Assembly: GCF_003583725.1 (NCBI RefSeq) | Contig: NZ_QXTF01000004.1 | Coordinates: 62,001-126,000 of the forward strand | Reading direction: 5' to 3' | Length of the DNA stretch: 64,000 nucleotides | Source of the DNA: Sphingomonas edaphi | GTDB taxonomy: Bacteria; Pseudomonadota; Alphaproteobacteria; Sphingomonadales; Sphingomonadaceae | In this document: in pieces, positions 36,752 through 44,616 of the stretch | Layout: each line of letters starts with the position of its first letter | Position numbering within the stretch: position 1 is the stretch's first letter | The notes under the pieces: model-generated | Told to the model about the DNA's origin: nothing | Database searches by the model: none | Seen by the model: only the letters and a program-made list of their open reading frames with translations | Translations under genes and position numbers: made by a program

Positions 36752-37255
36752 TTATAGAGAGGGTACAGCAACCGCTTGCCCGCGCTTAGCCGCCATCCTC
36801 GTTAGCAGCGCGGTCATTCGGGTGAGACCATCGTCGCTAAGCTCAATAAAGCTCGAACGGGAATCACGCGGATTGGGAACCTTGCGGCACAGCCCCTGAT
36901 CTAGGAGCGTCTTCATCCAGCGAAGCGCAGTCGTCGAGGGTACATTGCTCTCGAAAATGAGATCAGAAACCTTCAGGCGGTACTGCTCTGCATGCGAGAT
37001 AAACAGTGCCAGCATCATGTCCCAACCAGGTTCGCCGAATAGTTCAGGATCGAAAACCTGGGCTCGTAGCTCCCGTCCCTTCTTAATCTCCGTAGCAAGT
37101 TTACCGAGCGGAACAGATCCCGCCGGCATCGGCACGACTGCCGTTTCTTGAAGCATGCCGTTCAGGGACTGAAAAACGCGCCGCGCAGCGGCGACATCCG
37201 CATCCGAAAGCGGACCAAGATGGGCAAATTCGCGACTGTTAACTGGGAAGGTCAT
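36752..37255 (-). CDS. Winged-helix (MarR-like) regulator
   Basis: A 167-residue DNA-binding protein. The ATG at 37255 has GGAG six bases upstream; an upstream TTG at 37267 is less likely. The winged helix is in the second half: LKVSDLIFESNVPSTTALRW then MKTLLDQGLCRKVPNPRDSR, a helix-turn-helix followed by a wing. It is paralogous to the protein at 40865-41308, sharing VP-x-TTALRW-x-K and an ELFG/ELFA-x-P-x-WD segment before it. Target genes are unknown; the neighbouring GGDEF-EAL gene downstream on the same strand is a candidate. Confidence 0.8.
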   Translation of the reverse strand: MTFPVNSREFAHLGPLSDADVAAARRVFQSLNGMLQETAVVPMPAGSVPLGKLATEIKKGRELRAQVFDPELFGEPGWDMMLALFISHAEQYRLKVSDLIFESNVPSTTALRWMKTLLDQGLCRKVPNPRDSRSSFIELSDDGLTRMTALLTRMAAKRGQAVAVPSL

Positions 37256-37419
37256 TGCTAACTCCAACTGGTCACCCTTGCGGATGCATCTGGCACCGAG
37301 CTGGACCTAATTACGAAGTTGGGGATTAGCAGAACCTAGTCCGCTGGTCCGAAACGGACCAATCTCCGCCCGTTAAGGGCTGATCAACTGTGATCACCAT
37401 CAAATGCCAAACAAGCAAA

Positions 37420-37453
37420 CGGGGCGACCCTACCATTCGGTCTGGCCGCCCCG
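37420..37453 (-). terminator. Probable terminator of the 68-residue protein gene
   Basis: CGGGGCG (37420-37426) pairs with CGCCCCG (37447-37453), with two further G-C pairs inside. On the minus strand it is followed by TTTGCTTGTTTGG. It lies 91 bases past the stop of the small gene at 37544-37750. Confidence 0.5.
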
Positions 37454-37543
37454 ATGCATCAGATGGCACGCTGATTTGACGTTAAAAGAAAGATAGCATT
37501 CGCCCGAGCCAGCTCAACAGTGACCTGGTCCGAAGCGGTGCAA

Positions 37544-37750
37544 TTAGCTGAAATCTGGAAGTGGCGGCTCAATTCCACACTCGATGCACATTGAGTCGAT
37601 CGCTGCCTGCAGCCGTGCGCCAACGAGCCCAGATAAGCTAGTGTCGCGATCAAGCCATTCCAGCGCCTGGATCATGTGGGCCAAGGCAGCCTCCCGCATC
37701 TCGGCGGCTCCCATTTGTGCTGCCGGCTCAGGAATAAGATTCCCGGTCAT
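37544..37750 (-). CDS. Small hypothetical protein
   Basis: A 68-residue acidic, mostly helical protein: EMREAALAHMIQALEWLDRD followed by LVGARLQAAIDSMCIECG. There is no signal peptide or membrane segment. Similar short proteins are found in sphingomonads, but I cannot name the family or a function. It lies 96 bases downstream of the phosphatase-like gene on the same strand and may share its transcript. Confidence 0.5.
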   Translation of the reverse strand: MTGNLIPEPAAQMGAAEMREAALAHMIQALEWLDRDTSLSGLVGARLQAAIDSMCIECGIEPPLPDFS

Positions 37751-37846
37751 CGCCTGCTCCCCCGCCCCATTTCGCTCAATCCTGGTCCAGATGCCGGCGC
37801 TTCCACAATCCGGATTAATACCGGGCTGGCAACGCTGATCGGTTGC

Positions 37847-38602
37847 TTAGGCCCTTGCTATCAATCGCCCGCGCTCAGCACCTTCAAGCACGAGAGCTGC
37901 TAACTTACCGTTAATATAACAGCCGATGTCAACTCCGATACGATTGGATTTAACGTCGATTTCTTCCGAAATGGTATGGCCGTGGACCACTATGGACCCA
38001 TGATCGCTGGTGTCGGAGAGAAACTCTTCCCTGATCCAGCGGAGGTCCTTCGGCGCCTGCTGTTCGAACGATACGCCCGGCCTGACCCCGGCATGCACGA
38101 AGAGATAATCGCCGATCTGGACCTGATCCTCAAAGGTCCGAAGGAAGTTGATATGCTCGGGCGGAATGCGTGCCTGCATGAGTTCAGGCAGCAGCTCGGG
38201 CTGCGCGAATATCTCTGTCCGCGTCAGGCCGTAGCTCTCCAGCGTCTGCAGGCCACCGTACTGAAGCCAAGCACCGCATCTCTCGGCGTTGCCGTCGTAG
38301 CAATCCAGCATGACCTCTTCGTGATTACCGGCAAGGAAAGTCACGCTATTGGCCGGCAAGGTCCCCCGGAGACGCTCGATTACCCCTGCGCTGTCCGGGC
38401 CGCGATCGACCAGGTCGCCGAGGAAGACGATATGTACCGCCAGATCGTCTCGCGTCCGGTCAGTCTCAATCGCATCCAGCAAGCGATCGAGTTGGAGCTT
38501 GCAACCATGGACGTCGCCAACCGCGTAAACGCGCCACCCCTCAGGAACTGAAGGCGGTGTCGTGACAGGCTGACGTCGAAAACTGGGAAATGAGAATCGC
38601 AT
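37847..38602 (-). CDS. Metallophosphoesterase (serine/threonine phosphatase-like)
   Basis: A 251-residue cytoplasmic metal-dependent phosphatase. All family motifs are seen in order: VYAVGDVHGCKLQLDRLL near residue 25, FLGDLVDRGPDS near residue 60, LAGNHEEVMLD near residue 90, FVHAGVRPG near residue 170 and VVHGHTISEE near residue 208. The fold is that of PrpA/PrpE and ApaH-like enzymes, acting on phosphoproteins or dinucleoside polyphosphates; the choice cannot be made from sequence. It stands alone between signalling genes, 56 bases downstream of the histidine kinase gene's stop and on the same strand. Confidence 0.9.
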   Translation of the reverse strand: MRFSFPSFRRQPVTTPPSVPEGWRVYAVGDVHGCKLQLDRLLDAIETDRTRDDLAVHIVFLGDLVDRGPDSAGVIERLRGTLPANSVTFLAGNHEEVMLDCYDGNAERCGAWLQYGGLQTLESYGLTRTEIFAQPELLPELMQARIPPEHINFLRTFEDQVQIGDYLFVHAGVRPGVSFEQQAPKDLRWIREEFLSDTSDHGSIVVHGHTISEEIDVKSNRIGVDIGCYINGKLAALVLEGAERGRLIARA

Positions 38603-38658
38603 TGGACAGGAGTTCAGACCTAAATTGCGCCGCCACAGTACGGAGCGCGGATGGCTCC

Positions 38659-40710
38659 CTAGTGAACCGCCTGCGAAGGCACTAGCCCTTCCTCAGTCTG
38701 CGGAGGAATTTCGAACGCGACCACCGTTCCCTCCGGGCCAGTTTTCTCGATCCATATGCGCCCTCCGTGCGCTTCGACGATTGTACGCGCCAACGCTAGG
38801 CCGAGGCCAAGCCCGCCCTGTTTACTGGAAGACATGGCGGCAAAGGGATCGCCTACGCTGATCCCCGGGCCATTGTCGGTCACGGAGAACCTCGTGCCAC
38901 CCGCTTCGCCCCGCTCAACACCGAAAGACAGCTTGGGTTCCTCGTCTTCTGGCAGGGCTTCCAAGCCGTTCTTGCCGAGATTGAAGAGCACCTGCTTGAT
39001 CTGCGCTGAGTTACAGAAGACCAACTCTTCGCCCGGCGCGACGGTTACGTCGATCTGGGCTCGCCGACCCTTCCAAAGTGACCTCAGCAGCGGGACGACG
39101 GCGTCGAAGATGTCCTTAACCGGCATTTCCACCAGGTGGCTGCTCGAATGGGCGACAAGGTCTCGTGCCGCAGAAATTATTTGCGCAAGATGGAGGATCT
39201 GTTTGTGCCCCTCGGCGATCATCTCGGTAACCTTGCCGGGGTGCTCGATTTGGCGGGCATGGCGTGCAGCGGCAGAGAGATAATTTGATGCGATTGCGAG
39301 TGGCTGATTGAGCTCATGCGCCAGTGTGGCAGTAAGCGCGTTCATTGATTCAAGGCGCGCAAGCTCCTGCAATCGGGCCTCGGCCTCACGTAGTTGCGCA
39401 TCCTTCGTGATGTCCTGATCGGTGCCATGTGCTCCGATAATCTGCCCGCTCGCATCTCGTACGGGCGCCGCCACGATCCTCCGCATGCTTGTGCGCCCGT
39501 CGGGCATCCGCACTTCTATGTCGTAAGTCCGCGTCTCGCCTTGGAGAACGGCATCGATCTCGGCTGCTATCCGATCTGCGTCGCCAGGACTGAAGTATTG
39601 GGAGACGTCGGAAAGCTGCGACACTTCCTCATCATCTCGCCTTCCATACATCGCTCGAAGGTTATCAGACCATTTGAGGCGATCTTCGGCCGGAAAATAG
39701 TCCCAGTCGCCCATGCTACCAATCTTTTGCGCCTCGTTGAGCCTGATGTTAGCCGCCAGTACCTCACTCACTCGGTCTCTCCGACGCTGCGCGGCAACGA
39801 GGACTGCAGCACCAGTGGCGATAATGGCGCATATGGCCGCGGCAAGGATTCCGAGCAGAACAAAGCGTCGCGGCGCCAACTGTTTGTCCACCAGCTCGGT
39901 GGACATGCCGCTGGTTGCGAACAGACTGTATCGAGCCAGCCGCCGATGAGAAAAATACCGAGGCACCCCGTCAAGCACACTTGGTCCCAGGTAAGTGCCA
40001 TTGGGATTGGCCAACTGGCGCTTCATAACGAGCGTACCCCGCACATCCTCACCGCTACTCAGCATATTGCCGGTGCGCCGAGCGCGGGTGATGCCATCTA
40101 GCCCGATTAATGAGATCAGATCGTCGTCCTGAAACGAAACGTCGGTTGCGAAATCGGTGAAACGCTTTGGATCGAGCAAAACGGCGACCTTGCGCCGGCT
40201 ATCGCCATCCAGAGCACGGACAACCGCGATTAAATTGCGGCCATCCGAAAAAGTTAGTGGCGGCGTGACGGACAGTGAGTGATCGCCGGTGACGCGCACG
40301 CCATCTAATACCTCCTTGTCGACATCCGATAGGCGAAGACCAGCAGGTGAAACGAGCGTTTGCCCGGGTACGTGGATGATCACGCCCTCGAAAAGCGGCG
40401 ATCGGTCGAGCGAAGTACCTGAACCATCGGCCCTACCTAGCCCCGTTCCGTTACGGTGAATGTCCCGCTCGAGTTGCTGCGTCGCAAGGTCTGCGGCCTC
40501 GAGGGTCCTCAGAACATACTGCTCAAAACTGTAAGCGCGTGCCTGATTATCCCGAACAAGCGCTTCGGTCGCTTGGCGGCGCTCGAAGGCAAGCTGTTGG
40601 GCCGTCAGGAAACACGCCAGGACGATTGCTAGCCCCGACAGGACCAGAACGAACCATCGCCCACGCTCGGGCGTTCCCAGAAGGGTGCTCAGCCTGCTCT
40701 CACGGTCCAT
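38659..40710 (-). CDS. FixL-like membrane sensor histidine kinase
   Basis: A 683-residue kinase. The ATG at 40710 follows AGGGA; a GTG at 40737 is an alternative. A first membrane helix (FVLVLSGLAIVLACFL) and a second near residue 295 enclose a periplasmic sensing domain of about 240 residues. A PAS domain follows (IGSMGDWDYFPAEDRLKWSD), then the HisKA box TATLAHELNQPLAIASNYLS near residue 455 with the phospho-accepting His, and the ATP-binding domain with LFNLGKNGLEAL, DNGPGI and GLGLGLALA. The HELNQPL form is that of FixL/DctB-type kinases. The likely partner is the FixJ-like regulator at 41493-42092, about 800 bases upstream. The ligand is unknown. Confidence 0.88.
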   Translation of the reverse strand: MDRESRLSTLLGTPERGRWFVLVLSGLAIVLACFLTAQQLAFERRQATEALVRDNQARAYSFEQYVLRTLEAADLATQQLERDIHRNGTGLGRADGSGTSLDRSPLFEGVIIHVPGQTLVSPAGLRLSDVDKEVLDGVRVTGDHSLSVTPPLTFSDGRNLIAVVRALDGDSRRKVAVLLDPKRFTDFATDVSFQDDDLISLIGLDGITRARRTGNMLSSGEDVRGTLVMKRQLANPNGTYLGPSVLDGVPRYFSHRRLARYSLFATSGMSTELVDKQLAPRRFVLLGILAAAICAIIATGAAVLVAAQRRRDRVSEVLAANIRLNEAQKIGSMGDWDYFPAEDRLKWSDNLRAMYGRRDDEEVSQLSDVSQYFSPGDADRIAAEIDAVLQGETRTYDIEVRMPDGRTSMRRIVAAPVRDASGQIIGAHGTDQDITKDAQLREAEARLQELARLESMNALTATLAHELNQPLAIASNYLSAAARHARQIEHPGKVTEMIAEGHKQILHLAQIISAARDLVAHSSSHLVEMPVKDIFDAVVPLLRSLWKGRRAQIDVTVAPGEELVFCNSAQIKQVLFNLGKNGLEALPEDEEPKLSFGVERGEAGGTRFSVTDNGPGISVGDPFAAMSSSKQGGLGLGLALARTIVEAHGGRIWIEKTGPEGTVVAFEIPPQTEEGLVPSQAVH

Positions 40711-40770
40711 TGGGCCATTCCCTACAAGGCCAAGCACCTACACACTCCAACAACATCGGTTAATCCGGAA

Positions 40771-40788
40771 TACCGTACTACTACGGTA
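40771..40788. promoter_or_regulatory. TACCGTA inverted repeat, candidate operator
   Basis: TACCGTA (40771-40777), CTAC spacer, TACGGTA (40782-40788): a perfect 7-bp inverted repeat in the 154-base gap between the divergent kinase and winged-helix genes. The same heptamer is directly repeated upstream of pilus operon 1. Symmetry suggests a dimeric regulator controlling both divergent genes. Confidence 0.55.
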
Positions 40789-40864
40789 GTAAAACAACGA
40801 TATTTCTCAAAAGCTTGCGCCCGTCCATTTGCAGAGTGCCGAATCTGCCAGTGGAGTTAGTACC

Positions 40865-41308
40865 ATGGCGCGTTCTTTTGCTGATTTGCGGACGCATCTT
40901 TTGTCCGGCCAGTCCCCGCCCCATGCGGTGAATGGTAGTGTGTCGTATTTGAGTAGCAGGCCTCATCTCGAGCAGAAGGCGGCAGCGCTCATTGCTGAGC
41001 GCGACAGGCGAGCGCAGTTCTTCGCTGAAGAACTCTTCGCGGATCCGGCTTGGGACATTCTGCTCGATCTTACCTTGGCTGCCCTCCAACAGCGCCGGGT
41101 GACGGTATCGAACCTGTGCATCGGTGCGCATGTCCCGCAAACGACAGCGCTGCGCTGGATCAAGATGATGGCTGATGAAGGCCTGCTGGAGCGTCAGGAC
41201 GACCGGCTCGACGCGCGCCGCAAATTCGTGGCTCTGGCGCCTGCGACTTTGAAGAAAATGCTCGCCTATCTTGAGTCCATTGACCAGAAGACCGGTTGCG
41301 CTGGCTGA
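40865..41308 (+). CDS. Winged-helix (MarR-like) regulator, paralogue of 36752-37255
   Basis: A 147-residue DNA-binding protein starting MARSFADLRTHLLSG at 40865. The winged helix is VTVSNLCIGAHVPQTTALRW then IKMMADEGLLERQDDRLDAR, matching the same part of the regulator at 36752-37255. The preceding segment, FFAEELFADPAWDILLDLTL, is also shared. It is transcribed divergently from the FixL-like kinase, with a TACCGTA inverted repeat in the gap, so autoregulation and control of the kinase are plausible. The next frame begins four bases after its stop. Confidence 0.8.
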   Translation: MARSFADLRTHLLSGQSPPHAVNGSVSYLSSRPHLEQKAAALIAERDRRAQFFAEELFADPAWDILLDLTLAALQQRRVTVSNLCIGAHVPQTTALRWIKMMADEGLLERQDDRLDARRKFVALAPATLKKMLAYLESIDQKTGCAG

Positions 41309-41312
41309 TCCC

Positions 41313-41687
41313 ATGATCCCTGACGATTCATACTGGGCCGAGCGCCTCGCTGATGCGGTCTGCAAGATGACAGCTGCGCAGTCGCCGAACATTCGGCAGA
41401 TGCACGCCAAGTTGGCACAGCATTACCTTTCGATGGTTAGATGGAGTGAGGCACGGCGCCGGCAATTTATTCAGGAACTTGCCGAAGAGAGCCTACCCCT
41501 TGGGCTCATCGAGCACGGTTCGAAGCAAGTCAGCGAATGTACGGCAATTCAGCCTGTTCATTGCCCGCGCCCGGTGCATTTCGACAGTCCGCACGCTCAG
41601 GTCGAGCTCATGGGCAATAACCTTGTTCGGCTTGCCTTCGGCGAGAGCCATGACGACCTGACGCTCTCTCGGTGTCAGGTTGGCTAG
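41313..41687 (+). CDS. Small protein whose frame runs antisense into the FixJ-like gene
   Basis: An open frame of 124 codons from the ATG at 41313, four bases after the winged-helix stop. The first 55 or so residues (MIPDDSYWAERLADAVCKMT, then KLAQHYLSMVRWSEARRRQF) look like a normal small helical protein. From 41493 on the frame is exactly antisense to the last 65 codons of the FixJ-like gene, and the residues there look like shadow sequence. Either the protein has an unusual C-terminus encoded antisense, or its own stop has been lost. Only the first half is supported as protein-like. Confidence 0.4.
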   Translation: MIPDDSYWAERLADAVCKMTAAQSPNIRQMHAKLAQHYLSMVRWSEARRRQFIQELAEESLPLGLIEHGSKQVSECTAIQPVHCPRPVHFDSPHAQVELMGNNLVRLAFGESHDDLTLSRCQVG

Positions 41688-42092
41688 AGCCTCATTGGAG
41701 GCAGGAGTATTACCAGGCTGAGCTTGCGCAATATCTGCGAGCTCACGCTCGATAATCGTCAAAAGTTCTTCTTCAGCAAAGGGCTTTTGAATGAAGTCCT
41801 TGGCCCCTAGCTTGATCGCTTTCACGGCAACATCGATGCGCCCGTGACCCGTGATCACAACCGTAGGGAGCCCGGCAGAGCCGTCTTTCATCTCGTTTAA
41901 CACATCGAGACCGCTTCGCTCCGGCATCCGAAGGTCCAGCAGGACAACGCCTGGATCCAGTTCTGTTCTGGCGGCAAGAAAGACATCTGGATCGTTGAAG
42001 GACTTTACGCAGTAGCCGCATGCTTCGAGCATGATTTCCAGCGACCGGCACATTTCGACGTTGTCGTCGACGACAAAAACCCGGCCGCTCAA
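41493..42092 (-). CDS. FixJ-like response regulator
   Basis: A 199-residue regulator. The receiver has VFVVDDNVEMCRSLEIMLEA, the phospho-accepting Asp in VVLLDLRMPERSG near residue 52, TVVITGHGRIDVAVKAIKLG and the Lys in FIQKPF near residue 103. The C-terminal LuxR-type helix-turn-helix reads LTPRERQVVMALAEGKPNKV then IAHELDLSVRTVEMHRARAM. This domain pair and spacing match FixJ/TodT-family regulators; the FixL-like kinase downstream on the same strand is the expected partner. Target sites are unknown; the TACCGTA repeats nearby are candidates. Confidence 0.92.
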   Translation of the reverse strand: MSGRVFVVDDNVEMCRSLEIMLEACGYCVKSFNDPDVFLAARTELDPGVVLLDLRMPERSGLDVLNEMKDGSAGLPTVVITGHGRIDVAVKAIKLGAKDFIQKPFAEEELLTIIERELADIAQAQPGNTPASNEALANLTPRERQVVMALAEGKPNKVIAHELDLSVRTVEMHRARAMNRLNCRTFADLLRTVLDEPKG

Positions 42093-42293
42093 CGAAGAGC
42101 CTCCGGAACAGGCATTCGTTTCAAGGCTCTATAGGTTTCGCTCAAACTCCACCTGTTCAATTAGGGTCAACGCGAACGATTCACTTGGGTTTCACAATCC
42201 CAAGGCAGCGGGCCGAGCATGGCTATGGGTACCCCGGGAATTTCCCGGAGGCAATCGGAAGCGAAACAATTGGAACTCAGTGTTTGATGACGC

Positions 42294-44279
42294 CTATCGG
42301 CTGCAGGCAAAGCCGTAACGGTACGGGGCCGAAGGAAACAGCGGTTTATCCAATAATTCCATAATCTTGCCTGCCGACGTTGGCTTGGCAAAATAGTATC
42401 CCTGCATCAGCTTTGCTCCCAGATGCGAGGCGTGCAGGCTCTGGTCGAACGTCTCAATTCCCTCGACTACACAGTCGACCTTCATCTGCCGGCTGAGTTC
42501 GAGCACTGTTCCAATGGCAGCGCGGCAACGCACGTCCTGCGCGATATGCTCGATGAACGCCCCGTCGATCTTGATTACGTCGATCGGCAATCGGTGAACC
42601 CTGCTCAAACTCGACTGGCCCGAGCCAAAGTCGTCCAGTGCGAAGCGGAAGCCGGCGGCTTTCAGCCGGTTCATGCCCGCGATCCCGCTTTCGATATTCA
42701 CAAGAGCCGTTTCTGTAACTTCGAACACGATATGATCGGGCGGCGCTCCCGTGGACGTGGCTGCGATGGCCAGCTGGTCCAGGGCGTCCGGAATGATGAG
42801 GTCCCTTCCGCTGATATTGATGAACAGGGAGGCGCCCGATTCCCAGACCCGGCATTCCTTGACCGCCCGCTCTACGATGGCGTGAGTGACCGCATTGATG
42901 TGACCACAGTTCTCCGCCATCGAAATGAAGCTGCCGGCGCTGATGTTTTCGAGCCCCGGCGAATTCCACCGGGCAAGGGCTTCCACGCCGACGACCGCTT
43001 TCGTCCGCGTATCGATGATCGGTTGATAGGCAAGTCCGAGATATTGTTCGAAGCCCGGCCGGCTGACGGTGGAGATAAGCTGCTGCTTGTTTTGCAGCTC
43101 GCGGTCGAGCTTCTCGCCATAGACAACGACCGATGGTCCCTGCTCCGTCTTGGCCGAATACATCGCATGGTCCGCTCGCTCCAGGCAGTCCTTGACTGTC
43201 AAACCCTTGGACGGGGCATCGAGGAATCCCAGAGAAGCACTCACTCCAAAACGCAACTGCTCGTGCTCGATGGGCACACTCAGGCTCGTTGCCACCTCAA
43301 TTAATTTTGCACGTCCCACGGGGCGTTCGGGCGCGAAGATAACCGCGAATTCGTCGCCGCCGAGCCGGCCTATCACGGCATCGGGCAGCAACTCCCTGAG
43401 GCGTTTCGCCAAGGTGACCAGCAGCGCATCCCCAGCCCCATGACCCAGGGAATCATTGACGTCCTTGAATCCATCAAGGTCGATCATTGCCAGCTGCACA
43501 CTGGCGTGCGCTGGTCCGGGCAAAACCTCTTCAAGCTTCCTCAAAAATGCCCTGCGATTGAACAGACCGGTGAGCGGATCCTCGGAGGCAAGCAGGCTCG
43601 TGCGCTCCACCAGTCGTTCGGACTGCTCGTGCCGCTGTGCCAATCGCCGGCGAGCGTGCGACAGTGCGAGGAAGTTGCCCTGATAGGAAAAGGCGACGCG
43701 AACGACGACCGCGAACACAACCGACTGGAGGATGGCAATCGCGTTACCGTTAGGATGCGGCCACAGGAAGTAAGCAACCGTGGACGGGGCAATGACTGAG
43801 CAAGCCACCAGTGATGCTGCGAATGGCGTAGCACCGAGGCACAGGATCGCGACAACTCCACTAACAACGCTCAGCACATGGACCATGTCCTGCTGATTTG
43901 TATCGCCATACGGATAAAGCGAGAGTGCCCAAGTGACGATAGTCAGCCCAATGATAGGGCTGAAAAGCTGGAGCTGGCGGATGCCTGCCCGAACTTGCGC
44001 AACTGTTGCTGTCATCCTCCGCGTTGACCGCCAATACACCAGCCGAGCCGAGATGAGCGCGGTGAATACGCCCGGGGCGACCAGCGACAGAACCACCGGT
44101 GCCGACGAGTAAAATCTCAAGGCACAGATCCAGATGGCTGCAAGGACCACCAGGTAGAGGGGAACGAGGCGGCCGGTCAGAAGCAGGATGGCCTCGTCCG
44201 CGCATCCGTCATTCTCGCGAGGCGCCAGCCGATAATCGATGCGTGCAGCATCCCGCAGCCATCGCTTGAGCCGGTTCAC
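42294..44279 (-). CDS. Membrane GGDEF-EAL c-di-GMP enzyme
   Basis: About 661 residues from a GTG at 44279 (VNRLKRWLRDAARIDYRLAP). The frame stays open to a GTG at 44468, but those 63 extra residues look non-coding. Six hydrophobic segments cover about residues 35-205. The GGDEF domain has FNRRAFLRKLEEVLPG and GRLGGDEFAVIFAP with intact motif and no RxxD inhibitory site. The EAL domain has VGVEALARWNSPG and ALDDFGSGQSSLSRVHRL, with IDVIKIDGAF, so the phosphodiesterase set is complete. Its architecture parallels the protein at 34653-36647. The output in this cell is not predictable from sequence. Confidence 0.88.
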   Translation of the reverse strand: MNRLKRWLRDAARIDYRLAPRENDGCADEAILLLTGRLVPLYLVVLAAIWICALRFYSSAPVVLSLVAPGVFTALISARLVYWRSTRRMTATVAQVRAGIRQLQLFSPIIGLTIVTWALSLYPYGDTNQQDMVHVLSVVSGVVAILCLGATPFAASLVACSVIAPSTVAYFLWPHPNGNAIAILQSVVFAVVVRVAFSYQGNFLALSHARRRLAQRHEQSERLVERTSLLASEDPLTGLFNRRAFLRKLEEVLPGPAHASVQLAMIDLDGFKDVNDSLGHGAGDALLVTLAKRLRELLPDAVIGRLGGDEFAVIFAPERPVGRAKLIEVATSLSVPIEHEQLRFGVSASLGFLDAPSKGLTVKDCLERADHAMYSAKTEQGPSVVVYGEKLDRELQNKQQLISTVSRPGFEQYLGLAYQPIIDTRTKAVVGVEALARWNSPGLENISAGSFISMAENCGHINAVTHAIVERAVKECRVWESGASLFINISGRDLIIPDALDQLAIAATSTGAPPDHIVFEVTETALVNIESGIAGMNRLKAAGFRFALDDFGSGQSSLSRVHRLPIDVIKIDGAFIEHIAQDVRCRAAIGTVLELSRQMKVDCVVEGIETFDQSLHASHLGAKLMQGYYFAKPTSAGKIMELLDKPLFPSAPYRYGFACSR

Positions 44280-44616
44280 GTCCACAACTTGCTCGCTCGT
44301 TGAAAATCGGTGACGCAAGCTGGAGGCTCGCTGCCACCGATCGTGCCTTTCAGCAGCCAAGGGTTTTCTCTGGAACCAGGCGAGATTGCCCTGTGACCAG
44401 ATGGTACAATGCCGCTTAACAACGCCTTCGAAATCCAGCCATTTCGGACCAATTGGGACACGCAGCACCGGAAAATTGCCTTGGCACGGACGTGAGCTCT
44501 TCCCGAGCCGGTCAGCGGCGTTAGGATGCCTCCATAGCTGCGCTCACAAGCGGTGCGTCATGCTTGTCGAGAGGGGCGCCCGCTAAGATCGACAAGCCAG
44601 TTCGTCGGGGAGTTCT

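Noticed and set aside
42294-44468. GTG at 44468 as start of the second GGDEF-EAL gene
   Set aside because: The 63 added residues have no domain or signal character and lack a convincing ribosome-binding site; the GTG at 44279 starts just before the first helix region. It is not fully excluded.
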